Source: Sphingomonas sp. ID1715
Lineage (GTDB): Bacteria; Pseudomonadota; Alphaproteobacteria; Sphingomonadales; Sphingomonadaceae
Assembly (NCBI RefSeq): GCF_013044515.1
Contig: NZ_JABEPR010000004.1
Coordinates: 124,001-188,000, forward strand
Direction of reading: 5' to 3'
Length of the DNA: 64,000 nt
Every line of letters starts with the position of its first letter. The stretch's first letter is position 1. Below the pieces are notes generated by a model. The model was given only the letters and a program-made list of their open reading frames with translations. It was not told where the DNA came from and did no database searches. This document shows, piece after piece, positions 42,050-49,935 of the stretch. The position numbers were made by a program, and so were the translations under genes.

Positions 42050-43020
42050 CCACGACCGCGGGGCGCTTGCGCGTGCATGACATGAACCAGGTAATCCGCG
42101 CGCGTGTGCTGCCGCTCGAGTGGGCGGGGCCTCAAGCTTCCGACCCCCCGGCATTGAAGATCCGAGGGCGCGGGCTTGCAGCCTTTGTCGGCCCGGCGAT
42201 TTCATTGGCGGTACTGGTCGCTGTGGTCATGCAGCTGCGCACCCTGGATTGGCGGCAAATCTGGGCGATCGTGCCCAGCTCGCCGCTGTTCTGGACAGTG
42301 TTTGCGGCGACCTATTTCGCAGCGCCATTCGCGGACTGGATAATTTTTCGGAAGCTTTGGGGGATACCGGCGTCCGGCTTTGCGGCGCTGCTGAAGAAGC
42401 TGATCGGCAATGAAATCCTGCTCGGCTATATCGGCGAGGTCTATTTCTACGATTGGGCGCGCAAGCGGGCCGACATCACGACCGCGCCGTTCGGCGCGGT
42501 CAAGGACGTCACAATCCTGTCGGCCCTGGTCGGCAACGCGGTGACGCTTGCGATGCTCGTCTTCGCATGGCCGTTTCTGGGCATTCTGCAACTCGGCACG
42601 CAGGGAAGGACGCTGCTGCTTTCGGTCGCCGCCGTGATCCTCACATCGCTTGCAGCGATGGTGCTTCGTCGACGCTTGTTCAGCCTGCCGCCGCGCGAGC
42701 TCCGGTTCGTCGCATGGGCGCATCTTGGGCGCATCATCGCTTCGACTGTCCTGGCGGCGATGATGTGGCATCTCGTGCTGCCTCAGGTGGCGCTCGTCTG
42801 GTGGCTGTTGCTGGCAACTTTCCGTCTGTTGCTGTCCCGACTGCCCTTCCTGCCCAACAAGGACATCGTGTTTGCAGGGATGGCGGTGTTCCTGGTCGGC
42901 CATGAGCGCGACATCGGCGCGATGATGACGATGATCGCGAGCTGCATCCTTGCCGCCCATCTGCTGCTCGGCGCGGCGCTGACGAGCGGCGACCTTGCCA
43001 ATCGCGGGAAGCGGGCATGA
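42046..43020 (+). CDS. Multi-span membrane protein, flippase-like (LPG synthase-like)
   Basis: A 324-residue protein with about eight hydrophobic segments. The layout, with MQLRTLDWRQIWAIVPSSP, ADWIIFRKLWGIP and LIGNEILLGYIGEVYF, resembles the membrane domain of lysylphosphatidylglycerol-synthase/flippase-like proteins, some of which accompany glycosyltransferases. This is a structural resemblance rather than a firm family hit. It overlaps both the glycosyltransferase before it and the DUF2141 gene after it, so it belongs to the same operon. Confidence 0.55.
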   Translation: MTTTAGRLRVHDMNQVIRARVLPLEWAGPQASDPPALKIRGRGLAAFVGPAISLAVLVAVVMQLRTLDWRQIWAIVPSSPLFWTVFAATYFAAPFADWIIFRKLWGIPASGFAALLKKLIGNEILLGYIGEVYFYDWARKRADITTAPFGAVKDVTILSALVGNAVTLAMLVFAWPFLGILQLGTQGRTLLLSVAAVILTSLAAMVLRRRLFSLPPRELRFVAWAHLGRIIASTVLAAMMWHLVLPQVALVWWLLLATFRLLLSRLPFLPNKDIVFAGMAVFLVGHERDIGAMMTMIASCILAAHLLLGAALTSGDLANRGKRA

Positions 43021-43541
43021 GGGCGCTGCTGCTCGCGAGCTGCGCGATGCTCTGCGGCGCTGCTGCTCCCCTGCGCTCGACGCCGGATCTGGGCAAGGCC
43101 GAAGGACAGTGCCGCAGGAACGAGCCGGGGCCGGCGTTCGAAGTGACGGTGGTCGGACTCAAGGACCGCAAGGGACTGCTTAAGCTTGAGCTCTACCCGG
43201 ACAACGACACCGACTTTCTTGCCGACGACAATGTGCTGCTCGAACAGGGAAAGGCGTTCGCACGTGTGGAGATGCGCGTCCCTCAGCGGGGCCCTGTCGA
43301 GATGTGCATCCGTGCCCCTCGCCCGGGCGGGTACAGCCTGTCGCTGCTCCACGACCGCGACATGAACCGCAAATTCGGCGTATCGAGCGACGGCATCGGG
43401 TTCCCGAATGACCCGAAGCTGGGCTGGTCGAGACCAAAGGCGGCTGCTGCGCGGGCCTTGGTCGGATCGGGAGTCTCCCGGCTCCGCATCCGCCTCAACT
43501 ACCGCCACGGACTGTTCTCCTTTGGCCCGATCGACAGGTGA
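43017..43541 (+). CDS. DUF2141 exported protein
   Basis: A 174-residue secreted or periplasmic protein with a short signal peptide (about 1-17) and a beta-rich DUF2141 domain. Typical segments are VVGLKDRKGLLKLELYP, GGYSLSLLHDRDMNRKFG and DGIGFPNDPKLG. The family often lies beside glycosyltransferase and lipid genes but has no assigned function. It is translated from an ATG overlapping the preceding stop. Confidence 0.85.
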   Translation: MRALLLASCAMLCGAAAPLRSTPDLGKAEGQCRRNEPGPAFEVTVVGLKDRKGLLKLELYPDNDTDFLADDNVLLEQGKAFARVEMRVPQRGPVEMCIRAPRPGGYSLSLLHDRDMNRKFGVSSDGIGFPNDPKLGWSRPKAAAARALVGSGVSRLRIRLNYRHGLFSFGPIDR

Positions 43542-43545
43542 GGGA

Positions 43546-44715
43546 ATGAAGGTCGTCGACGTCTGTGCATTCTATGCGCCCAAAGGCGGCGGCGTGCGTA
43601 CCTATGTGGACCGCAAGCTTGCTTGGGGCCAAGGCGCGGGACACGAGATCGTCGTGGTCGCGCCGGGACAGCGCACCTGCCAGGAATGGCGGCCCGAGGG
43701 CGGCCGCATCCAGTGGATCCGGGCGCCCCGCTTCCCGCTCGACCTGAACTACCGCTACTTCGCTGATGCCCAAGCACTTCACGACGTGCTTGACGCCGAG
43801 CGGCCGGACCTGGTCGAGGCATCGTCACCCTGGCGGAGCGCGTCGATGGTGGCGGCGTGGCGCGGTTCTGCCCCGCGTGCGCTCATCATGCATGCCGATC
43901 CGCTGGCCGCTTATGCGTATCGCTGGTTCGAAGATGTGGCCGACCGCGCGACGGTCGATCGTCATTTCGATTGGTATTGGCGCCACCTGCGACGGCTGGG
44001 GCGAAGCTTCGATGCGGTGGTGAGCGCCAGCGCGAGCCTTTCGGCGCGGCTTGTGGAAGGAGGCCTCGGCAATGTGGCCACCCACCCAATGGGCGTGGAG
44101 CCCGGCATCTTCTCGCCGGCGCTTCGCGATGGGGATCTCCGGCGTCGCTTGCTCGACCGCTGCGGGCTCGGCGAAGACGGTTTGCTGCTGCTCGGCGTGG
44201 GCCGGCACGCGCCGGAAAAGCGGTGGCCGATGGTCATCGAGGCGGCGATATCGGCGGGATATGCCTGCCCGGTTGGGCTGGTTCTGGTGGGCAATGGCCG
44301 CGAGCGCGCACGCATTGCCCGCCACATTGGCGACAATCCACACGTTCATCTGTTGGCTCCGATTGCCGACCGTTTCGGCCTGGCGCGGTTGATGGCAAGC
44401 GCGGATGCGCTCGTCCATGGCTGCGAGGCGGAGACGTTCTGCATGGTCGCGGCCGAAGCGGCGGCGTCGGGACTGCCGCTGATCGTGCCGGACAGAGGCG
44501 GCGCTTCCGACCAGGCGCGGCGCGGAGCAGACCTCACCTATTCGGCAGGAAACGCCGCAAGTCTGGCCGAGGCGATCGAGCGGTTCGGTCGCAGGCGCGC
44601 CGGGTCCGCTATTGGCTCGTCGGCCGACGCTCCTGTGCGCACCATGGATGACCATTTCGCCGCATTGTTCGCGCACTATGAAAAGATGCGCGCGCCTATG
44701 AAGGTGGCGGCGTGA
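43546..44715 (+). CDS. Second GT4-like glycosyltransferase
   Basis: A 389-residue GT-B glycosyltransferase. YAPKGGGVRTYVDRKLAW is the N-terminal glycine-rich loop; VGRHAPEKRWPMVIEA, VGNGRERARIARHI and HGCEAETFCMVAAEAAASGLP mark the donor half with its E-x7-E motif. The ATG at 43546 follows the DUF2141 stop by four bases, with AGGG ahead of it. It probably elongates the same glycan as the upstream transferase. Confidence 0.88.
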   Translation: MKVVDVCAFYAPKGGGVRTYVDRKLAWGQGAGHEIVVVAPGQRTCQEWRPEGGRIQWIRAPRFPLDLNYRYFADAQALHDVLDAERPDLVEASSPWRSASMVAAWRGSAPRALIMHADPLAAYAYRWFEDVADRATVDRHFDWYWRHLRRLGRSFDAVVSASASLSARLVEGGLGNVATHPMGVEPGIFSPALRDGDLRRRLLDRCGLGEDGLLLLGVGRHAPEKRWPMVIEAAISAGYACPVGLVLVGNGRERARIARHIGDNPHVHLLAPIADRFGLARLMASADALVHGCEAETFCMVAAEAAASGLPLIVPDRGGASDQARRGADLTYSAGNAASLAEAIERFGRRRAGSAIGSSADAPVRTMDDHFAALFAHYEKMRAPMKVAA

Positions 44716-44930
44716 AGACGGCCACCATCCTCAACGCAGGCGGCAGTGCGGAATTTCGTGCTGCTCGCCTGGCCGCGGTTGCTCCGGACGAGCGCAGTTC
44801 GGGCGCCGAAGGCGGTCGCGGCTGGCCGCTCGTGCGGGGGCGGAGCGTGCAGCGCGAATGCGGGTGCCTCGCTTTCGTTGCGCGGCTTCTCATCTGGGGC
44901 ACGCGCAACGCCTCGCGGTGAGCTGGGCCA

Positions 44931-46286
44931 GTGATATCGTTCCCCGGTCCGGCGCTTCTTGACCGATCGATTCTACGGTCGATGGGGCAGGCCTATCTGC
45001 TGATCGCAGCGACGATGTTCCTGCTGATGATCGTCGAGCATTTGCCGCGCCTGTTGTCGTTGGCCCGCGACATCGATCGCACCGCACTGTTCATCGGCGA
45101 GAGCCTCGCCAGTCTCTTTCCCGAGTATCTGGGGCTCGGACTGGTCGTGGCGCTCTTCCTCTCGACCGCGTTGACGTTCCGGAGAATGGCGCTGACGTCC
45201 GAGCTGGAGATATGGTCCGCGGCGGGCGTTTCGGATTTCCGGCTGCTGCGCGTCCCGATCATCCTCGGCTGTGCGACTGCGATTCTGGTCCTGGGCGTAC
45301 GGCTTTATGCTCAACCGCTCGGGGAGACCAACCTGCAACGCATCGGCGAGCAGGCACGCGCGGGCGACTACGGCTTGGGCCTGCCGCCCAAGGATATTCT
45401 CACGCCTTCGGAAAATGTGACGCTGACGTTCGATCACGTCGATCGACGCGCAGGCCGCTTCGAGGGCGTGTTCGCGCAGGTGGACAATGCAATCATCGTT
45501 GCCCAGAGCGGGAGCGCAGGCGTCGACAGGCAAGACCAGTTGCTGCTCACGTTGCGGGATGGAGTCGTGTTGAAGCGCAAGGGCGTGGACGAACGCGAGC
45601 GAACCGCGTTCCGCGTACTGTCGCTCGCGATTCCGCGCCGCGGTGCGCGCGCGGCCGATCCGGTTGCCAATGTTCTGGACCAGCGCGATTTGATCCAGCT
45701 GATGCATCTGGTCCGCGCCGCGCCGATGGCTGGCGAAAGGAGCGCTGCCAAGGCCGCCATTCACGGGCGCCTCGCGATGGGCGCGTTCACGATCCTGCTG
45801 CCCTTTCTTGGCTTCGTGCTTGGGACGCCGCCGCTTCGCGAAAGTTCGGCATTTGGCATTTTCGCCGGACTGATCCTGATCGCCGGCTATGTCAGGGCGT
45901 CCGCCGGCATCGAGGGCAGCCTTGCGGCGGTTTCATTGGCCGCGAACGGCCTGATCCTCTCCGGCTTCGCGGCAGCCACTGTGCTGCTGTTCCGGCTGCA
46001 TAGCCGGATGGGGCGCGGCTTCATCGACCGCTTCGCCGGCAGGCTCCTGGCGCGCATGACGCGGCGACTGAACACTAGGCGGCAGAAGGCGGAGATGCGT
46101 TCTGAGGTTCAGCGCTCATGCGCTCGCGATGAGGCGCAGCAAATAGACCCCGAGCAGAGCCGCGATCAAATAGAGCAGAGCCGAGGTGAGCAGCGCCTCG
46201 CTGTGCTCGGCGAGTATGAAGAGCCCGATGATGGCCGCAGTGGTGGCGGCCAGGCGGATCATTTGGAAGAGGATCGGGCGCATTAG
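44931..46286 (+). CDS. LptF/LptG-family permease, with odd C-terminal tail
   Basis: A 451-residue membrane protein resembling the LptF/LptG half-permeases that extract lipopolysaccharide: DRSILRSMGQAYLLIAATMF at the start, six spans in two groups of three and a periplasmic beta domain between (about 130-265). The final ~65 residues (about 46090-46286) are highly charged and arise from the complementary strand of a small membrane-protein gene; LptF proteins normally end near residue 385. GTG 44931 is used. Its place in the glycan operon suggests it exports the finished glycolipid. The 215-base gap before it holds only a weak frame. Confidence 0.75.
   Translation: MISFPGPALLDRSILRSMGQAYLLIAATMFLLMIVEHLPRLLSLARDIDRTALFIGESLASLFPEYLGLGLVVALFLSTALTFRRMALTSELEIWSAAGVSDFRLLRVPIILGCATAILVLGVRLYAQPLGETNLQRIGEQARAGDYGLGLPPKDILTPSENVTLTFDHVDRRAGRFEGVFAQVDNAIIVAQSGSAGVDRQDQLLLTLRDGVVLKRKGVDERERTAFRVLSLAIPRRGARAADPVANVLDQRDLIQLMHLVRAAPMAGERSAAKAAIHGRLAMGAFTILLPFLGFVLGTPPLRESSAFGIFAGLILIAGYVRASAGIEGSLAAVSLAANGLILSGFAAATVLLFRLHSRMGRGFIDRFAGRLLARMTRRLNTRRQKAEMRSEVQRSCARDEAQQIDPEQSRDQIEQSRGEQRLAVLGEYEEPDDGRSGGGQADHLEEDRAH
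46116..46283 (-). CDS. 55-residue two-span membrane protein
   Basis: A small, strongly hydrophobic protein (RLAATTAAIIGLFILAEH, then SALLYLIAALLGVYLLRLI). Its ATG overlaps the stop of the HtrA-like gene (TAATG), so it is translationally coupled to it. It is encoded entirely opposite the last 168 bases of the LptF-like gene. The family is unknown. Confidence 0.65.
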   Translation of the reverse strand: MRPILFQMIRLAATTAAIIGLFILAEHSEALLTSALLYLIAALLGVYLLRLIASA

Positions 46287-47347
46287 GACGATCCGCCCGT
46301 CTGCACGGGTTTCGCGTGAAGCGTGAAGGTGAGACGCTGGCCCAGGCGCTGGACCTGAATCGCCGCACTGCCGCCGGTTGCGAGAGCACGACCGGCTTCG
46401 GAGACGCTGGCGATGGGCGTATCGTTGATGCTCAGGATGATGTCGCCTGCCTGGAGGCCTGCCTTGGCTGCTGGTCCTTTGTCGCTGAGCATGGTGAGGA
46501 TGGCGCCCCCGTCGCGGCCGAATCCCAGCCGCTTTGCGAGCGCGGGGGTGACCTCGCCGATGATCAATCCGAACGGGTTTGCGTCGGGAAGCTCGGAACG
46601 GAGCAATTCGGCAACGATTGGAGCGAGCGTCGTCGCCGGCACGATCGCCGGCGCTTCGCCAGCGGTCGTTGGAACGCCGACCATCCCCATCACCTTGCCG
46701 CCCGAATCGAGGACCGGTGCGCCGGCGAGCTGCGGGTCGAGCGGTACAGCTGAACTCAGGGAAGCCGCTAGCCCGCCTTCGCCGCTGGTCAGATAGTCGC
46801 TGCCGATCATGGTCGGAACGACGGCGCAACCGCTGCCGGCAGGCGCCCAGGCAATGAGTCCACGCGATCCGACGCGCGGGAAGTCCGCCGCCGTCAGGTC
46901 AAACGGATTGAGGTCCTGCTGATCGATCCTGAACAAGGCGATGCCTGCGAGGGGGGCGTCGCCGATGCGCTTCGCTGGAAAACGTCGGCCATCGCTGGTC
47001 AGCACGGTCGCGGTATCGCCCTGGATCGCCTGCGCGGTCGTCAGCACGGAACCGTCGCGAGACACGATGAAGCCGGCCGCGCTGGTCGCATTGCCGCCGG
47101 CAGTGTCGTCGGTCAGACCGACGATGCTCGGGCAGGCTGCTTCGACGAGGTCGGCGTCACTGGCCGGATCCGTCCTTTGCGGGATGATGCGAATTACCGA
47201 CGGCAGCCGGTCCTTCGCCAAGGTCCCGTTCGGTCTGCCGAACTGGGCGCCGAAATAGCCGCCGAGCAGCGACAGGCCGACCACTCCAATCAGGCCGCCT
47301 CCCAGCAAAGCGGTCTTTCGCCAGTCCGGACCGGTGCCGTCGCTCAA
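46283..47347 (-). CDS. HtrA/DegP-like pseudoprotease with PDZ domain
   Basis: A 354-residue membrane-anchored protein: hydrophobic anchor (about 12-32), trypsin-like domain (about 65-255) and a C-terminal PDZ domain (about 260-345, GFGRDGGAILTMLSDKGPAAKAGLQAGD, written in parts). The catalytic triad looks lost. The usual His motif (TNAHV) reads TTAQAI (Gln106), the Asp position lies in PLAGIALF (Gly135), and the Ser motif GNSGGP reads LAGAPV (Ala208). It is probably a scaffold or sensor. Its ATG overlaps the ClC stop. Confidence 0.85.
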   Translation of the reverse strand: MSDGTGPDWRKTALLGGGLIGVVGLSLLGGYFGAQFGRPNGTLAKDRLPSVIRIIPQRTDPASDADLVEAACPSIVGLTDDTAGGNATSAAGFIVSRDGSVLTTAQAIQGDTATVLTSDGRRFPAKRIGDAPLAGIALFRIDQQDLNPFDLTAADFPRVGSRGLIAWAPAGSGCAVVPTMIGSDYLTSGEGGLAASLSSAVPLDPQLAGAPVLDSGGKVMGMVGVPTTAGEAPAIVPATTLAPIVAELLRSELPDANPFGLIIGEVTPALAKRLGFGRDGGAILTMLSDKGPAAKAGLQAGDIILSINDTPIASVSEAGRALATGGSAAIQVQRLGQRLTFTLHAKPVQTGGSS

Positions 47348-49083
47348 CCGTCCCGCTCCCCGAACAGATCACGCTGGGCCTTTTCGATCTCGGCGGTGTA
47401 GCGCCGATGAACATAGCGTTCGCTGAGCAGTCCAAGGACATGCCCGTCATCATCGACAATGGCGAGGTCGTCGCTTTCCGTGTCGTTGAACGTGCGCATG
47501 ATCGTCAAGATGTCCGCGTCGGGCTTGACGCTGCCCGCGTCGGGGTCAGCGAGAAGGTTTACGCCGGAGTCCAGATCAAGGTCGGACACCCATGCAGCAG
47601 CGGTGGCGACGATCCCGGCAAAACGCTCTTCCTTGTCGATGAGGACAACCTTGCTGGTCGAGCCGAGCGGAAAACGGCGCCGGAATTCTTGGATTGTTGT
47701 CGACAGATCGGCTGTCGCCACACCTCGTCGCATCATCCTCCCGGCGGTCAGGGTCCGCGCCCAACCGACATCGCGCGCGCTGCGGATCGTCTCGCCGCGA
47801 GTGTGGAGGCGCCAGGTCGAGAAGGAGAAGCCGAATGTCTCGCGAACAAGCGCGCTGGCGCACAGGCCCGCGGTGACCGCCACGCCGGTCAGGGTGAAGT
47901 CATGCGTGGTTTCCAGAACCAGCATCGACATCGTCATCGGTCCGCCGACAACGGCGACGGCGAGCGCGGCCATGCCGATCAGGGCCGCGTCTGTCGGATC
48001 GACCTGGCCGACACCGGGTACGAAAGGGAGCATCATCGCGAAGATCTGCCCGACCAGGGCGCCGAGAAACAGCGAGGCGAAAAAGAGGCCGCCGCGGAAG
48101 CCGAAGCCGATCGAGATCGCCGACGCTGCCATCTTGAGCAGCAGCACCATCGCCAGCAATTCGACGCTGACGCTCATGGTGAGGTCGAGGCGGAGAGCGC
48201 CGTGTCCCGCAGAAAGGACCTGAGGCGAAACAAGGGCGAGCGGGATAAGCAGGAGACCGCCGACGACGGGCCGCCAGCGTTCGGCAAGCGGAGACGCGCG
48301 AACGCCTTTCTCGAGCAATGTGACGGCGCGCATCAGTGCCACGCCGATAATCGCGCAAAGCAAGCCGAGAAACGCGAACACGACATAGTCGGCGGCAAAG
48401 ATCGGCTCGGCGCTCGGGATGACGCTGATATAGCCGCTCAGCCCAAGCGAGCGCACCACCAGCACCGCGGCGAGCGCCGCCGCCGCGACCGGCGCAATCG
48501 CCGCCGGCGTGTAAGCGCCGATCACGATTTCAAATGCGTAGAAGGCGCCGGTCAGCGGGGCCCCGAACGCGGCGCCGACCGCTGCACCTGCCCCGGCGCC
48601 GACCAGGATGCGCTGGTCGGCGCGGCGGAGCCTCAGCGCTGTGCCGACGACCGAGGCAAGGCCGCCGCCCGCCTGCGCATAGGCCGCTTCGAGGCCCACC
48701 GACGCCCCGAAGCCGTTCGAGACGATGGTTTGCGCGGAAACGAGCAGCGAATCGGATGGGGGAATGACGCCGCCGTGAAGCGCGTTGGCTTCGACGACGT
48801 CGATCGGCGCGCGCCTTCGGCGGACAAGGAGAGCGATCCCCAGAAGCACCAGCCCTCCGAGCGGCAGCGCAAGGAGGCGGAACGGGGATATGAAGGGAAG
48901 TTCGCTCAGTCGCTCGGTCCCGAGGCCGTAGAGCAGCCGTTGCAGTCCCTGCGCCATATCCTTCTGAAGGAGCGTGAGCAGGCCTGCCGCGCCGCCGACG
49001 GCGATCGCAACCAGGATGAGTCCGGCTTCGCTGGCGCGGATCGAACGCCGAAAAAGGGGCAGGAGGACACGGAGACTGCGCAC
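47344..49083 (-). CDS. ClC-family chloride channel/antiporter with CBS domains
   Basis: A 579-residue ClC protein from the GTG at 49083. Selectivity-filter segments are divergent: the GREGP region reads VGLEAAYAQ, keeping the gating Glu (Glu132) but not Pro, and the GGIFAP region reads RGGLFFAS. After the membrane domain, the C-terminus (about 445-575) carries CBS-type repeats (VLIDKEERFAGIV, LAIVDDDGHVLGLL) that may bind nucleotides. It may exchange Cl- or another anion for H+. The frame is open well upstream of GTG 49083, so the start is uncertain. Confidence 0.85.
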   Translation of the reverse strand: MRSLRVLLPLFRRSIRASEAGLILVAIAVGGAAGLLTLLQKDMAQGLQRLLYGLGTERLSELPFISPFRLLALPLGGLVLLGIALLVRRRRAPIDVVEANALHGGVIPPSDSLLVSAQTIVSNGFGASVGLEAAYAQAGGGLASVVGTALRLRRADQRILVGAGAGAAVGAAFGAPLTGAFYAFEIVIGAYTPAAIAPVAAAALAAVLVVRSLGLSGYISVIPSAEPIFAADYVVFAFLGLLCAIIGVALMRAVTLLEKGVRASPLAERWRPVVGGLLLIPLALVSPQVLSAGHGALRLDLTMSVSVELLAMVLLLKMAASAISIGFGFRGGLFFASLFLGALVGQIFAMMLPFVPGVGQVDPTDAALIGMAALAVAVVGGPMTMSMLVLETTHDFTLTGVAVTAGLCASALVRETFGFSFSTWRLHTRGETIRSARDVGWARTLTAGRMMRRGVATADLSTTIQEFRRRFPLGSTSKVVLIDKEERFAGIVATAAAWVSDLDLDSGVNLLADPDAGSVKPDADILTIMRTFNDTESDDLAIVDDDGHVLGLLSERYVHRRYTAEIEKAQRDLFGERDG

Positions 49084-49224
49084 GGAACCTGAATCTGGAA
49101 GGGCAGGTGAGAGCCGCCCTATCGGACCCGGCTCCGCGCCGCAAACCGTGAAAGCGCGATGGCGTGTGAGGGAGAGCAGGTCTATGGACGGTGCGCTGGT
49201 GCCCGGACTCGGAGGCTGAAGGTG

Positions 49225-49554
49225 ATGCAAGGTGCAGTCTTGGCGGGCTTGGTCGCCGCAGCAATGACGGTCACCCCTTCGATCCCGGCCGACAAGCCCC
49301 CATCGGCAGGCGAACTGCAGCGTTATGCCGCCGCATTGGTCGACGTCGTGCGGGCCGAACGCACCGCCCAAAACGGAGGTGCCGCCGCGATTGCCGGGCA
49401 GGCGGTGTCGCCGAACGCGGCGCTGGTCGAGGTGATCAAGCGCCATGGCTTCAGCCGCAACCGCTTCAACGCGATCAGCACGATAGTCGAGCATGATCGC
49501 GCGCTGCGGCGCGATGTCCGGACGATGGCCATGCGCGATCGGATCGGTTTCTAG
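49225..49554 (+). CDS. Exported small helical protein (DUF4168-like)
   Basis: A 109-residue protein with a signal peptide (about 1-20) and a helical body containing ELQRYAAALVDVVRAERTAQ and KRHGFSRNRFNAISTIVEHD, which recalls DUF4168-type periplasmic proteins. Function is unknown. The ATG at 49225 is preceded by GGAGG; the frame extends upstream without need. It is divergent from the ClC gene. Confidence 0.55.
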   Translation: MQGAVLAGLVAAAMTVTPSIPADKPPSAGELQRYAAALVDVVRAERTAQNGGAAAIAGQAVSPNAALVEVIKRHGFSRNRFNAISTIVEHDRALRRDVRTMAMRDRIGF

Positions 49555-49577
49555 AAGAGCATCGGGCGCGCATTTGA

Positions 49578-49597
49578 TTCGGCCACGCTGGCCCGAA
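49578..49597 (+). terminator. Hairpin between the small exported protein and the RcnR-type gene
   Basis: TTCGGCCA and TGGCCCGAA pair around CGC with a single bulged C (49578-49597), 23 bases after the stop codon. No T-tract follows. A weak terminator or mRNA-stabilising hairpin is possible. Confidence 0.35.
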
Positions 49598-49629
49598 CCG
49601 GCTCTGTCCGCATTGTCTCGAACGATCAT

Positions 49630-49651
49630 ATAGGGTAGGGGGATATCCTAT
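49630..49651 (+). promoter_or_regulatory. Candidate RcnR/DmeR operator
   Basis: ATAGG (49630-49634) and CCTAT (49647-49651) flank a G-tract (GGGGG at 49638-49642), the architecture of RcnR/CsoR-family sites (short inverted repeat around a G or C tract). It overlaps the ribosome site and the ATG of the regulator gene, so binding would also block its own translation start region. Confidence 0.6.
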
Positions 49652-49925
49652 GGCTCACCTCAACGAAAATTCGGAAACTCTGGTGAAGAGAGTCCGCCGC
49701 ATCGCGGGGCAGGTCGCCGCGGTCGAACGCGCGCTGCTCGCCGACGATGATTGTGCAACCACGCTGCATCTCGTTGCCGCTGTGCGGGGAGCCGTGAACG
49801 GGTTGATGGACGAGATCATCGAGGCGCATCTGCGCGAGCATGTGACTAGGCCGGACCTGTCGGATGAACAACGGGCGGCGGGGGCAGCCGAGGTGATCGC
49901 CGCCATTCGCCGCTACGCAAGATAA
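49650..49925 (+). CDS. RcnR-type nickel/cobalt-sensing repressor
   Basis: A 91-residue all-helical repressor of the RcnR/CsoR/FrmR family. The residues His3, Cys35, His60 and His64 occupy the same positions as the Ni/Co ligands of E. coli RcnR, whereas FrmR has Glu at 64. VRRIAGQVAAVERAL and AVRGAVNGLMDEIIEAHLREH are family segments. It sits directly before a DmeF-type exporter, as DmeR does in Rhizobium and Agrobacterium, and probably represses both genes until Co or Ni binds. Confidence 0.85.
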   Translation: MAHLNENSETLVKRVRRIAGQVAAVERALLADDDCATTLHLVAAVRGAVNGLMDEIIEAHLREHVTRPDLSDEQRAAGAAEVIAAIRRYAR

Positions 49926-49935
49926 GGTCGTTTTC

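Noticed and set aside
44712-44921. 69-residue frame starting with a GTG that overlaps the second glycosyltransferase stop
   Set aside because: The overlap is operon-like, but the product is low-complexity Ala/Arg/Gly with no motif, and a competing frame in the same stretch looks equally plausible. It may be a decayed gene filling the 215-base gap before the LptF-like gene.
47407-49092. 561-residue plus-strand frame opposite the ClC gene
   Set aside because: It is antisense to a membrane protein with recognisable ClC and CBS segments; its Arg/Asp/Gly-rich product has no motifs.
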